In this document: in pieces, positions 9,405 through 18,715 of the stretch
How the letters are laid out: each line of letters opens with the position of its first letter
Numbering within the stretch: the first letter of the stretch is position 1
Assembly: GCA_947174325.1 (NCBI GenBank)
Contig: CAMWIL010000004.1
Coordinates: 1 to 44,977, forward strand
Reading direction: 5' to 3'
Origin: an uncultured Clostridia bacterium
GTDB taxonomy: Bacteria; Bacillota; Clostridia; Christensenellales; UBA3700
Length of the DNA: 44,977 nucleotides
The notes under the pieces: model-generated
Database searches by the model: none
The model's input: the letters and a program-made list of their open reading frames with translations, nothing else
Told to the model about the DNA's origin: nothing
Program-made: the position numbers and the translations under genes

Positions 9405-9947
9405 ATGTCAAGAATAGGTAGACTTCCGGTGGCTATCCCACAAGGCGTAGAAGTAAGCGTTTCGCCGGAAAACGTTGTTACCGTAAAAGGTCAAAAAGGT
9501 ACTTTGACTCTCAGCGTAAACAGTGTTATTTCCGTTGCGGTAGAAGACAATTCGGTTAAGGTTACAAGACCCAACGACGAAAAGAACGTAAAAGCCATGC
9601 ACGGACTTTACAGAAAACTTATCGCCAACATGGTAGAGGGCGTTTCCAAAGGTTTTGAAAAATCTTTGATCCTCAACGGCGTAGGTTACAAGGTAGCTAA
9701 GCAAGGCAAGAAGATCGTCCTCAGCGTAGGATATTCTCATCCGGTCGAGATCGAAGAAGTACCGGGCATCACTTACGAGTGTCCGTCTACTACCGAAGTC
9801 GTAGTCAAGGGTATCAATAAAGAATTGGTAGGTCAAATGGCTGCCAATATCAGAAAAGTTCGCAATCCTGATCCGTACCACGTATACGGTATTCGTTATA
9901 AAGACGAAGTGATCGTACGCAAGGAAGGAAAGACGGGTAAGAAATAA
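9405..9947 (+). CDS. rplF: 50S ribosomal protein L6
   Basis: [15 protein letters not shown]...[14 protein letters not shown]. Confidence 0.98.
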   Translation: MSRIGRLPVAIPQGVEVSVSPENVVTVKGQKGTLTLSVNSVISVAVEDNSVKVTRPNDEKNVKAMHGLYRKLIANMVEGVSKGFEKSLILNGVGYKVAKQGKKIVLSVGYSHPVEIEEVPGITYECPSTTEVVVKGINKELVGQMAANIRKVRNPDPYHVYGIRYKDEVIVRKEGKTGKK

Positions 9948-9960
9948 GGAGTGAGATAAA

Positions 9961-10329
9961 ATGATTAGTAAGATTGATAAAAATGCCATCAGGCAAAAAA
10001 GACATCAAAGAGTTAGATCAAAAATCAGCGGTACAGCCGAAAGACCTCGCTTCAACGTTTATAGAAGTACCAATAATATCAACGTTCAGATCATCGATGA
10101 CGTTAAAGGTGTAACGCTTGTTTCTTGCTCGACTCTCGACAAGGATATGGTAGCAAAAGTAAAAGGTATGTCTAAGAGCGAAGCGGCAAACGTAGTAGGC
10201 AAGGCAGTTGCCGAAAAGGCTTTGAAAGCAGGCATCACCGAAGTAGTATTCGACAGAGGCGGATATCTTTATACGGGACGTGTAGAGAAAGTAGCCGACG
10301 GCGCAAGAGAAGCCGGTCTTAAATTCTAA
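9961..10329 (+). CDS. rplR: 50S ribosomal protein L18
   Basis: [23 protein letters not shown]. Confidence 0.97.
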   Translation: MISKIDKNAIRQKRHQRVRSKISGTAERPRFNVYRSTNNINVQIIDDVKGVTLVSCSTLDKDMVAKVKGMSKSEAANVVGKAVAEKALKAGITEVVFDRGGYLYTGRVEKVADGAREAGLKF

Positions 10330-10343
10330 GGAGGTACGGTAAA

Positions 10344-10850
10344 ATGGCAAGAAAAGAGAGATTTAACAATCAAGACGATTTGCTCAATAAACTCATCTGC
10401 GTAAACCGCGTTACGAAAGTAGTAAAAGGCGGTAGAACAATGAGATTTGCTGCTCTTATCGTAGTAGGCGACGGACAAGGTTCTATCGGTCTTGGAATGG
10501 GCAAGGCGGGCGAAGTGCCGGAAGCTATTCGTAAAGCTACTGCCGAAGCTAAGCGCAATATGATCAAGATCGCGACCGTAGATACGACTGTTCCGCACGA
10601 GGCAATCGGCAACTTCGGAAGTTCTAAGGTTATCATAATGCCTGCCAGCGCAGGTACCGGTGTTATCGCCGGCGGTCCGGTTCGTGCCGTACTCGAATGC
10701 GCAGGTATCAAGGACGTAAGAACGAAGTCTATGGGAAGCAACAATAAAATCAACTGCGTAAAAGCAACTTTTGCAGGACTTGCAAGTATGAAAACGGCAG
10801 AACAAATTGCCGCGCTCAGAGGTAAGAGCGTAGAAGAAATTTTGGGCTAA
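10344..10850 (+). CDS. rpsE: 30S ribosomal protein S5
   Basis: [36 protein letters not shown]. Confidence 0.98.
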   Translation: MARKERFNNQDDLLNKLICVNRVTKVVKGGRTMRFAALIVVGDGQGSIGLGMGKAGEVPEAIRKATAEAKRNMIKIATVDTTVPHEAIGNFGSSKVIIMPASAGTGVIAGGPVRAVLECAGIKDVRTKSMGSNNKINCVKATFAGLASMKTAEQIAALRGKSVEEILG

Positions 10851-10861
10851 GGAGGCGACTT

Positions 10862-11041
10862 ATGGAAAAGATTAAGGTTACACTCGTAAAGAGCACGATA
10901 GGTTGCACGCAAAAGCAGAAGGATACCGTAAAGGCTCTCGGTCTTCATAAGATCGGCAGCAGCAACGTTATCACGTCAAATGCTTGTTCAGAAGGTATGC
11001 TCAAAATCGTTTCGCACCTCGTAATGATTGAGCAAGCGTAA
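10862..11041 (+). CDS. rpmD: 50S ribosomal protein L30 (59 aa, below the ORF-track cutoff)
   Basis: Manual translation [59 protein letters not shown]. Confidence 0.95.
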   Translation: MEKIKVTLVKSTIGCTQKQKDTVKALGLHKIGSSNVITSNACSEGMLKIVSHLVMIEQA

Positions 11042-11054
11042 GGGAGAGTATAAG

Positions 11055-11498
11055 ATGAAATTGAGTAATATGGCTCCGGCAGACGGAGCAAAGACGCAAT
11101 CCAAAAGACTCGGCAGAGGTATCGGTTCGGGTCTCGGCAAGACTTCCGGCAAAGGTCACAAGGGTCAATGGGCTCGTAGTGGCGGCGGTGTAAGACCCGG
11201 CTTTGAAGGCGGTCAAATGCCTCTCGTAAGAAGAATTCCGAAGAGAGGTTTCAACAACGTATTCAAAAAAGAATATTCTATCGTCAACGTAAGCGCTTTG
11301 GAGCAGTTCGAAGACGGTACGGAAATTACAGCAGACTTTCTTCTTGAGAAGGGCGTGCTTAGTAAGGTTGAACCTTATGGTTTGAAGGTTCTTGGCAACG
11401 GTACATTAACTAAAAAACTTGAGGTTAAAGCAAACAAATTTACTAAGTCAGCTGCGGAAATAATTGAAAAAGCAGGTGGCAAAGCAGAGGTGCTATAA
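11055..11498 (+). CDS. rplO: 50S ribosomal protein L15
   Basis: [38 protein letters not shown]; start moved from 11028 to ATG 11055. Confidence 0.97.
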   Translation: MKLSNMAPADGAKTQSKRLGRGIGSGLGKTSGKGHKGQWARSGGGVRPGFEGGQMPLVRRIPKRGFNNVFKKEYSIVNVSALEQFEDGTEITADFLLEKGVLSKVEPYGLKVLGNGTLTKKLEVKANKFTKSAAEIIEKAGGKAEVL

Positions 11499-12832
11499 TG
11501 TGGCAAACTATTAAAAACGCATTTAGCGATAAAAGCATCAGAAGCAGAATGTTCGCAACCTTCGGAATCCTTTTGGCTTTCCGTATAGGTTGCTGGATAC
11601 CGCTTCCGGGAATATCCGTAGATTTTTACAGCGCTCAGTTTGACTTGTCGAACAATTCGAGCCAAAATACGATATTCCAACTTTTGAGTATGATGAGCGG
11701 CGGCTCGATGCAGTATTTGACGTTGTTCGCGCTGGGTATCTTGCCGTTTATCAACAGCTTTATCATAATGCAGTTGCTCACACTGATCATTCCTCCGCTT
11801 GAAAGACTTTCCAAGCAAGGTGATGAGGGGCGTGAAAAAATTACGATAATCACGAGATACGTTGCAATAGTACTTGCAGTAGTTCAAGCAATCGGTATCG
11901 TCGTAGCTTACAAGGATTATATTGATCCTATGTTCGGCGAGGCAAAAGGTTGGTTGACGGCGATAATGCTCATTGCTCTTCTCGTTGCAGGAAGTACGGT
12001 CGTAATGTGGCTTGGCGAAAGAATTACCGAACTCGGTATTGGAAACGGAACGTCGCTTATAATTTTCAGCGGTATCCTATCTTCTTTTGGCTTGGCAATG
12101 GTCAACACCATTCCTCAAATAAAAACCGATACAACAAAGATTTGGAACTTATTGGGATATATAGTAGTAGTATTGTTGCTATTTTTGTTCATTGTATTCG
12201 TAGACGGCGGAGAGAGAAGGATCAAAGTCAACTACGCAAAACAAGTCAAGGGCAACAAGATGTACGGCGGACAATCGACGTTTATTCCTATCAAGGTAAA
12301 CAGTTCGGGCGTTATGCCTATCATCTTCGCATCGTCGTTTATGACCATCCCGATGATGATATTCCAATTCGTAGGACAGGATTCGCAACATTTTAACAAC
12401 TATATGATTTTCTGCTATCCAGGCACGTCTACAAACCAGTGGCAATGGGTAGGTTGGGTATTCTACTATTTGGTAATGTTGGGATTGATAATCTTCTTCG
12501 CATACTTCTACGCGCAGATACAGTTCAATCCGCAAGACGTTGCGAGAAACCTTCAACAGTACGGCGGTACGATACAAGGTATCAGAGGCGGTAAGCCGAC
12601 CAGCGATTACCTTGCAAAAATAAATAACAAAATAGTCTTGTTCGGAGCGTTGTTCCTTGGATTTATTGCGATAATCCCTGCGGCTCTCTTCCAACTTTTG
12701 GGAAATGACTTGGGATTGACCAACGCGATATCCTCGACGGGTATGCTGATCGCGGTAAGCGTAGCGTTGGAGTTCAACAAGCAACTCGAAGGACAACTTA
12801 TGATGAAGCACTACAAAGGCTTCCTTAAATAA
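11498..12832 (+). CDS. secY: Preprotein translocase subunit SecY
   Basis: [39 protein letters not shown]; multi-TM, 444 aa. Confidence 0.98.
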   Translation: MWQTIKNAFSDKSIRSRMFATFGILLAFRIGCWIPLPGISVDFYSAQFDLSNNSSQNTIFQLLSMMSGGSMQYLTLFALGILPFINSFIIMQLLTLIIPPLERLSKQGDEGREKITIITRYVAIVLAVVQAIGIVVAYKDYIDPMFGEAKGWLTAIMLIALLVAGSTVVMWLGERITELGIGNGTSLIIFSGILSSFGLAMVNTIPQIKTDTTKIWNLLGYIVVVLLLFLFIVFVDGGERRIKVNYAKQVKGNKMYGGQSTFIPIKVNSSGVMPIIFASSFMTIPMMIFQFVGQDSQHFNNYMIFCYPGTSTNQWQWVGWVFYYLVMLGLIIFFAYFYAQIQFNPQDVARNLQQYGGTIQGIRGGKPTSDYLAKINNKIVLFGALFLGFIAIIPAALFQLLGNDLGLTNAISSTGMLIAVSVALEFNKQLEGQLMMKHYKGFLK

Positions 12833-13467
12833 TGAAGGCTGTTATGAACTTGGTATTTTTAGGCGCGCCGGGCGCTGGCAAAGGCACCCAGGCGACGCGT
12901 ATATGCGGCAAGTACGATATACCTCACGTCTCTACGGGAGATATTTTGAGGGCGAACATCAAGGCGGGTACTCCGTTGGGCGTAGAAGCTAAGGCTTTTA
13001 TAGACAAGGGCTTGCTAGTGCCTGACGAGGTCGTTATAGGACTTGTCGAGCAAAGACTTGCCGAGGAAGATTGTAAGAAGGGATACCTTCTCGACGGTTT
13101 TCCAAGGACGCTTGAACAAGCTGAAGCTTTGAGTAAGTTTTCCGACGTTACCGTTGCGGTCAATATCCAAGTGGACGCAGATATGGTGATCGAGAGAATA
13201 GCCGGCAGAAGAATGTGCAAGTGCGGAGAAAGTTATCATATATCTTGGTACAACTCCGACAAGTGCCAAAAGTGCGGAAGCGCGTTGTATCAAAGAGACG
13301 ACGACAAAGAAGATACTGTCAAGGCAAGACTTGAAGTATACGAGAGACAGACCGCGCCTTTGATTGATTACTACAATAAAAAGGGCGTACTCAAAAACGT
13401 CGACGGCATGAAAGGTATGGAAGAAGTCTTTGAAGACATCGTGGAGATTTTAGATGATAACGATTAA
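12832..13467 (+). CDS. adk: Adenylate kinase with Cys4 zinc lid
   Basis: NLVFLGAPGAGKGTQATRICGKY; CKCGESYH...CQKCGS. Confidence 0.97.
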   Translation: MKAVMNLVFLGAPGAGKGTQATRICGKYDIPHVSTGDILRANIKAGTPLGVEAKAFIDKGLLVPDEVVIGLVEQRLAEEDCKKGYLLDGFPRTLEQAEALSKFSDVTVAVNIQVDADMVIERIAGRRMCKCGESYHISWYNSDKCQKCGSALYQRDDDKEDTVKARLEVYERQTAPLIDYYNKKGVLKNVDGMKGMEEVFEDIVEILDDND

Positions 13468-14200
13468 GACGCCTGATGAGATCGTATTGATGCGTAAGGC
13501 AAATCAAATTGTCAAAGATACTCTCGATATGTTGCAAGACAATATAAAAGAGGGAATGACGACCGCGCAACTTGATAAGATGGCGCACGATCACATTGTG
13601 AAGTGCAACGCGATCCCGTCATTTTTAGGATACGGCGGTTTTCCCGCGTCCATATGTACGTCGATAAACGAGCAAGTCGTTCACGGAATACCTTCTCAAA
13701 AGACCGTTATCAAAGAGGGCGACATAGTCAGCGTAGATTGCGGAAGTATCTATAAAGGTTACAACGGCGACGCTGCGAGGACGTTCGAGATAGGTAAAGT
13801 GAGTCAGGAAAAGCATAACCTTGTCGAAGTAACAAAACAATCTTTCTTCGAGGGAGTGAAAATTCTCAAAGAAGGCGTAAGGCTTGGCGATTTGGGATAT
13901 GCGATACAGAGTTACGCCGAGAGTTTCGGTTACGGCGTGGTAAGAGATCTGGTCGGACACGGTATCGGAAGAGAAATGCACGAAGATCCGCAAGTTCCCA
14001 ACTACGGACGTCAAGGTCACGGTATGCGACTCAAAAAGCATATGACCATTGCCATAGAACCTATGATAAATATGGGAACTCATAAGGTCTACGTACTTGA
14101 CGACGGTTGGACGATAGTGACTAGGGACAATTTACCGTCGGCGCACTACGAAAACACCGTATTGATAACCGAAGAGGGAGTGGAAATACTCTCGTTATGA
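13454..14200 (+). CDS. map: Type I methionine aminopeptidase
   Basis: MITIKTPDEIVLMRKAN...VSVDCGSIYKGYNGDAART...GHGIGREMHEDPQVPNYG. Confidence 0.97.
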   Translation: MITIKTPDEIVLMRKANQIVKDTLDMLQDNIKEGMTTAQLDKMAHDHIVKCNAIPSFLGYGGFPASICTSINEQVVHGIPSQKTVIKEGDIVSVDCGSIYKGYNGDAARTFEIGKVSQEKHNLVEVTKQSFFEGVKILKEGVRLGDLGYAIQSYAESFGYGVVRDLVGHGIGREMHEDPQVPNYGRQGHGMRLKKHMTIAIEPMINMGTHKVYVLDDGWTIVTRDNLPSAHYENTVLITEEGVEILSL

Positions 14201-14207
14201 GGCGAAA

Positions 14208-14456
14208 ATGAGCGTTAATGTCGGAGACGTCGTGATTTCAAAAAGAGGTCATGATGCCAAGAAGATTTTTATGATAGTCGCTACGCTTAACGAAGATTAC
14301 GTTTTGATAGCCGACGGAAAGTCGAGGAAACTGGACTCGCCTAAGCAAAAGAACGTAAAACATCTCAAAGTGATTGCGGCGGCGGACGAAAGACTTAACG
14401 AAGTCGTAGACGACAAGAGTATCGTAAACAAACTCGATCAATTTCAAACCGAATGA
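14208..14456 (+). CDS. KOW-domain RNA-binding protein (L14e-like)
   Basis: [51 protein letters not shown]; located between map and infA. Confidence 0.8.
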   Translation: MSVNVGDVVISKRGHDAKKIFMIVATLNEDYVLIADGKSRKLDSPKQKNVKHLKVIAAADERLNEVVDDKSIVNKLDQFQTE

Positions 14457-14469
14457 ACAGGAGGTATCT

Positions 14470-14691
14470 ATGTCTAAGGAAGACGTAATCGAGGCTGAAG
14501 GAAAAGTAATAGAAGTATTGCCAAACACCAATTTCAGAGTTGAGTTGTCCAACGGACACGTCATAGTTGCGTATCTGTCGGGAAAATTGAGAAAGAACTA
14601 TATCAAAATTCTCGAAGGCGACGCAGTAAAAGTAGAATTAAGTCCATACGATTTGACAAAAGGAAGAATTGTATGGCGTAATAAGAACTAA
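14470..14691 (+). CDS. infA: Translation initiation factor IF-1
   Basis: [51 protein letters not shown]. Confidence 0.97.
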   Translation: MSKEDVIEAEGKVIEVLPNTNFRVELSNGHVIVAYLSGKLRKNYIKILEGDAVKVELSPYDLTKGRIVWRNKN

Positions 14692-14705
14692 CGGAGGATA
14701 TAACA

Positions 14706-14822
14706 ATGAAAGTTAGACCATCAGTAAAACCGATGTGCGACAAGTGCAAGGTTATAAAGAGAAACGGAGCCGTTATGATCATCTGCTCCAAATACAAAAA
14801 GCATAAGCAGAAACAAGGCTAA
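14706..14822 (+). CDS. rpmJ: 50S ribosomal protein L36, zinc (C+) form
   Basis: Manual translation [38 protein letters not shown]. Confidence 0.96.
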   Translation: MKVRPSVKPMCDKCKVIKRNGAVMIICSKYKKHKQKQG

Positions 14823-14851
14823 GAGCTAAAACTCTTGAATATTAAAAGAGC

Positions 14852-14884
14852 AAAAAGGATTATGGAAACCCCATAATTCCTTTA
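14852..14884 (+). terminator. Putative intrinsic terminator after rpmJ
   Basis: AAAGGATTATGG-aaac-CCATAATTCCTTTATT hairpin. Confidence 0.55.
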
Positions 14885-14921
14885 TTGCGTAAAAAAAGAT
14901 AAAAAATATGTATTATAATGC

Positions 14922-14950
14922 TTGCAAGATTTATTAAATCGTGTTATAAT
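14922..14950 (+). promoter_or_regulatory. Putative sigma-A promoter of rpsM-rpsK-rpsD-rpoA-rplQ
   Basis: TTGCAA-N17-TATAAT. Confidence 0.65.
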
Positions 14951-15083
14951 ACCAACGCAAAATAGACATTAATCGTTGGGGAGCGGCTAATAGGTTGTTT
15001 CATTCCAAGTACAACAGACAATCTAACTTCTCGTAGCGTTTAATAATATAATAAACATTTTATTAAATTATTGGAGGTATCAA

Positions 15084-15455
15084 ATGGCTCGTATTAGTGG
15101 CGTTGATTTGCCAAATGAGAAAAGAGTTGAGATCGGACTTACCTATATCTACGGTATCGGAAGAGTTACGTCCAACAAAATTCTCGCTGATACAGGTATA
15201 AATCCTGACACAAGAGTCAGAGATTTGACTGATGAGGAAGTAAACAAGATTCGTGAGTACATCGACCACAACAATATTATGGTTGAGGGTGATTTGAAGC
15301 GCGAAATCAAGATGAACATCAAGAGATTGCAGGAAATAGGTTGTTACCGCGGCGTAAGACACCGTAAGGGATTGCCTGTTCGCGGTCAGAGTACAAAGCA
15401 AAATGCTCGTACAAGAAAAGGTCCGAAGAAGACCGTTAGCCGTAAGAAGAAATAA
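15084..15455 (+). CDS. rpsM: 30S ribosomal protein S13
   Basis: [26 protein letters not shown]. Confidence 0.98.
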   Translation: MARISGVDLPNEKRVEIGLTYIYGIGRVTSNKILADTGINPDTRVRDLTDEEVNKIREYIDHNNIMVEGDLKREIKMNIKRLQEIGCYRGVRHRKGLPVRGQSTKQNARTRKGPKKTVSRKKK

Positions 15456-15468
15456 GGAGGAGTGAAAA

Positions 15469-15864
15469 ATGGCAGTTGCTAAAAAAGTTACAAAAAAGCG
15501 TGTAGCAAACAAGCGTCGCGGTGAAAACGGATGCGCTCACATTCACGCCTCTTTCAACAACACCATCGTTACGATAACAGATACGCAAGGCAATGCTATC
15601 AGTTGGTCGAGCGCGGGCAAGCTTCAACTCAGAGGTAGCAAGAAGTCCACGCCGTTTGCCGCTCAAATCGTCAGCGAAGACGCAGGTAAGGTTGCTTACG
15701 ATGCAGGTGTTAGAAACGTGGAAGTATATGTCAAGGGACCGGGTAGCGGCAGAGAATCCGCAATCAGAGCCCTTCAAAACGTAGGATTGAACGTTACGCT
15801 TATCAAAGACGTATCTCCGATCCCGCACAACGGCTGTCGCCCACCAAAGCGCAGAAGACTCTAA
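15469..15864 (+). CDS. rpsK: 30S ribosomal protein S11
   Basis: [27 protein letters not shown]. Confidence 0.98.
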   Translation: MAVAKKVTKKRVANKRRGENGCAHIHASFNNTIVTITDTQGNAISWSSAGKLQLRGSKKSTPFAAQIVSEDAGKVAYDAGVRNVEVYVKGPGSGRESAIRALQNVGLNVTLIKDVSPIPHNGCRPPKRRRL

Positions 15865-15885
15865 TATAGGAGGTTAAGCAAGAAT

Positions 15886-16509
15886 ATGGCTAGATATACA
15901 GGCCCAGATTGTCGTCAATGCAGACGCGAGGGCGAAAAATTATTTTTGAAAGGCGATAAGTGTTATTCGGAAAAGTGTCCTTTTGTCAAGAACAGCACTC
16001 CTCCGGGACAGCACGGCGCCGCTCGTAAGAAAAACAGCGAATACGCAACACAGTTGAGAGAAAAGCAGAAGACCAAGAGAATTTACGGTCTTTGCGAAAA
16101 ACAATTCAGAGGATATTACGACAAAGCCGAAAAGATGAGGGGTATTACCGGTGAAAACATGCTCATTCTTCTCGAAAGAAGACTTGACAATACCGTTTAC
16201 CGTCTCGGTTTGGCATCTTCCCGTTCTATGGCAAGACAGATCGTAAATCACGGTTTGATCACCGTCAACGGTAATTGCGTAAACATTCCGTCTTTCCTCG
16301 TAAAGAAAGGCGACGTGATAAGTGTAAAGGAAAACAAAGCCGACAAGAAGGTATTCAGCGGTATCAAGGAGGCTAAGACACTCAATCTTCCAAAGTGGTT
16401 GACGTTTGACAACGCGACAATGACCGGTACGGTCGTAGAGTTGCCGGAGAGAGCTGACGTTGAGCAAAAGATTGAAGAGCATATGATTGTCGAGTTGTAT
16501 TCTAAGTAA
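15886..16509 (+). CDS. rpsD: 30S ribosomal protein S4, zinc (C+) form
   Basis: [33 protein letters not shown]. Confidence 0.98.
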   Translation: MARYTGPDCRQCRREGEKLFLKGDKCYSEKCPFVKNSTPPGQHGAARKKNSEYATQLREKQKTKRIYGLCEKQFRGYYDKAEKMRGITGENMLILLERRLDNTVYRLGLASSRSMARQIVNHGLITVNGNCVNIPSFLVKKGDVISVKENKADKKVFSGIKEAKTLNLPKWLTFDNATMTGTVVELPERADVEQKIEEHMIVELYSK

Positions 16510-16552
16510 TACGTTTTGACGCTATGCCAAATCATTGAAAAGGAGGCTTACA

Positions 16553-17506
16553 ATGATAGAAATTCAAAAACCAAATATTAACAGAGAAGATATTGAAGTC
16601 GGCAGAAAGACGAGATATTCGATCGAACCGCTTGAAAGAGGTTTCGGTACGACTCTCGGCAACAGCCTTAGAAGAATACTTTTGGGAGCTTTACCGGGCG
16701 CGGCTGCCGTTGGAATCAGAATAAACGGCGTTCAGCACGAGTTCACTTCTATTCCGGGTATCAAAGAAGACGTGACCGATATTATCCTCAACGTCAAGGG
16801 TCTTGCAGTCAAGGCTCACACCGAGGATAAGAACTTCAAACAACTCTGTACTATCAATAAATATACCGCGGGCGTAGTTACCGCCGGCGACATCTCTCAC
16901 AGCGACGATATCGAGATACTTAATCCGGATCTTGAAATTTGCACTCTCGACGAGGGCGCAAGCTTGGAAATGGAAATCTATATCGGCGTTGGCAGAGGAT
17001 ACGTAAGCGCAAGTGAAAATAAGGATGCGGAACAAGGTATCGGATATATCCCCGTAGACTCTATTTTTACTCCGGTAATTGCAGCTAGTTATCAGGTAGA
17101 AAGCACCAGAAAGGGACAGGACATCAATTTTGACAAACTCACTATTGACGTTACTACCGATGGAACTGCTACCCCTAACGAAGTAATCAGTTTGTCCGCG
17201 AAGATCATGAACGACCATCTCGGTATTTTCGTAAGACTTGTGGATAACATGGAAGAAAAAGAGATTCTTATAAGCCAAGACAACGAGTCGCAGGCTAAGA
17301 TCTACGAAATGGTGATCGAAGATTTGGATTTGTCCGTAAGATCTTACAACTGTCTTAGAAGAGCGGGTATCAACACCGTTAAAGATTTGATCGAAAAGAC
17401 AGAAGACGACATGCTCAAGGTTAGAAATCTCGGAAAGAAATCACTTGAAGAAGTCATGAAGAAAATAGACGACCTTGGTCTTAAACTCAAAGACAAGGAT
17501 GAATAA
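16553..17506 (+). CDS. rpoA: RNA polymerase alpha subunit
   Basis: MIEIQKPNINREDIE...FGTTLGNSLRRILLGALPGAA; start moved to ATG 16553 (AGGAGG upstream). Confidence 0.98.
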   Translation: MIEIQKPNINREDIEVGRKTRYSIEPLERGFGTTLGNSLRRILLGALPGAAAVGIRINGVQHEFTSIPGIKEDVTDIILNVKGLAVKAHTEDKNFKQLCTINKYTAGVVTAGDISHSDDIEILNPDLEICTLDEGASLEMEIYIGVGRGYVSASENKDAEQGIGYIPVDSIFTPVIAASYQVESTRKGQDINFDKLTIDVTTDGTATPNEVISLSAKIMNDHLGIFVRLVDNMEEKEILISQDNESQAKIYEMVIEDLDLSVRSYNCLRRAGINTVKDLIEKTEDDMLKVRNLGKKSLEEVMKKIDDLGLKLKDKDE

Positions 17507-17523
17507 TTAGGAGGTAGAGAAAA

Positions 17524-18033
17524 ATGGCAAGAAAGTTGGGTAGAACAGCCGAAGAAAGAATGGCCATAATTAGAAATCAAGCCTCAGAACTATTGTGGTA
17601 CGGATCTATCGAGACCACAGTTGACAGAGCAAAAGAGGTTAGAAGTTATGCAGAGAGTATGTTGACTCTCGCTATAAACACCTATGAAGATACCGTAAAA
17701 GTAACCAAAACCGTTAAAAACGAAAAGGGCGACAAAGTAGAAAAGGAGTTTGTCAATGACGGACCGAAGAAGCTTGCCGCTAGAAGAAAGCTTATGGCTA
17801 GCCTTAGAGATCTTCAAGAGATCAAGGCAGAAGGTGAAAAGAAATCGGAATTCAAGGCAAGAACAAAAGATATCAATCATCCGCTTATCGAAAAGATTTT
17901 CAGAGAGCACGCAGTATTCTACGCTGACAGAGCAAGCAAGCTCGGTCAAAAAGGCGGATATACGCGTATCATAAGACTTGGTCAAAGACGCGGCGACGGC
18001 GCAGAAATGGCTAAGTTGGAGTTGGTTCGCTAA
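17524..18033 (+). CDS. rplQ: 50S ribosomal protein L17 with internal insertion
   Basis: MARKLGRTAEERMAIIRNQASELLWYGSIETTVDRAKEVRSYAE...GGYTRIIRLGQRRGDGAEMAKLELV; 169 aa. Confidence 0.96.
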   Translation: MARKLGRTAEERMAIIRNQASELLWYGSIETTVDRAKEVRSYAESMLTLAINTYEDTVKVTKTVKNEKGDKVEKEFVNDGPKKLAARRKLMASLRDLQEIKAEGEKKSEFKARTKDINHPLIEKIFREHAVFYADRASKLGQKGGYTRIIRLGQRRGDGAEMAKLELVR

Positions 18034-18092
18034 GAATATCGTTCGCGGATAGGAAACGTTAAAATTCCGTTTCCGTTCAAGTAAAACAAAAC

Positions 18093-18128
18093 TCGCCATC
18101 GTACTTTCAGTACGGGGCGATTTTTTTA
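18093..18128 (+). terminator. Intrinsic terminator of rpoA-rplQ
   Basis: CGCC-a-TCGTACT-ttc-AGTACG-g-GGCG followed by ATTTTTTTATT. Confidence 0.8.
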
Positions 18129-18162
18129 TTTCCTATTATTTATTTTAGGTTAGTGTAACGTC

Positions 18163-18268
18163 AAAGCAGTAAAGCAATAATTTAAGCCATATTTTTTAGT
18201 GAAGGCGAGAGGAAGTTCGCAAATCAGCTAAATCAAAAACTATGAGCAAATAATTGCATCGCTGCTTT
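18163..18268. repeat. R1 palindromic repeat copy 2
   Basis: AAAGCAG...AATTTAAGCCATATTTTTTAG...CAAAAACTATGAGCAAATAATTGCATCGCTGCTTT. Confidence 0.85.
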
Positions 18269-18332
18269 TTGTTTTCGTCATTCTGCCACATATAATTGTC
18301 ATTTTGATCATACTGCTTTTTACTATCAATAA

Positions 18333-18405
18333 TTTATGCGATCAGCAACGTTTTGCTAATCGCGTCTTAAACGAATATGATAAGCATTTGCTAGCAATGA
18401 TAGCA
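18333..18405. repeat. R2 two-hairpin element copy 2 (diverged)
   Basis: GCGATCAGCAA-cgtt-TTGCTAATCGC then TTTGCTAgcaatgaTAGCAGA; same order and spacing type as 1502..1588. Confidence 0.65.
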
Positions 18406-18437
18406 GAGTGTATTAGATGTCATTGACGAGCTTTTAA

Positions 18438-18464
18438 GTCATTTCAAGCTTGTCGAGAAATCTC
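18438..18464. repeat. R4 dispersed repeat (diverged copy)
   Basis: GTCATTTCAAGCTTGTCGAGAAATCTC compared with GTCATTCCGAGCGAAGTCGAGGAATCTC (reverse complement of 42634..42661). Confidence 0.6.
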
Positions 18465-18558
18465 AAAACAGTTTAAAATTTCAATCAAAAATAATAATTC
18501 AAGTTTACAATTTAGCCAAATTATTTCTATTTTCATTAAAATATTACAAAATTCTAAG

Positions 18559-18694
18559 AAAAGTACACATTTACTGACTAGGTTTTATAACTGCGAAATT
18601 GCCGAATTTTGAGACAATTTACACAATAATTATAGCTTTATACAAGTATTTTTGCAACACATTGCGGTCAGTAAATGTGTACTTTTACTGACCG
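18559..18694 (+). promoter_or_regulatory. 20-bp perfect inverted repeat plus competing hairpin upstream of the giant gene
   Basis: AAAAGTACACATTTACTGAC (18559..18578) / GTCAGTAAATGTGTACTTTT (18667..18686); local hairpin CGGTCAGTAAA-tgtgtact-TTTACTGACCG (18665..18694). Confidence 0.8.
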
Positions 18695-18715
18695 AACAAA
18701 AAATGGGGTAATAAA

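Noticed and set aside
13454-13467. adk/map overlap as a frameshift
   Set aside because: Both genes are full-length with normal ends; short overlaps are usual in this operon.
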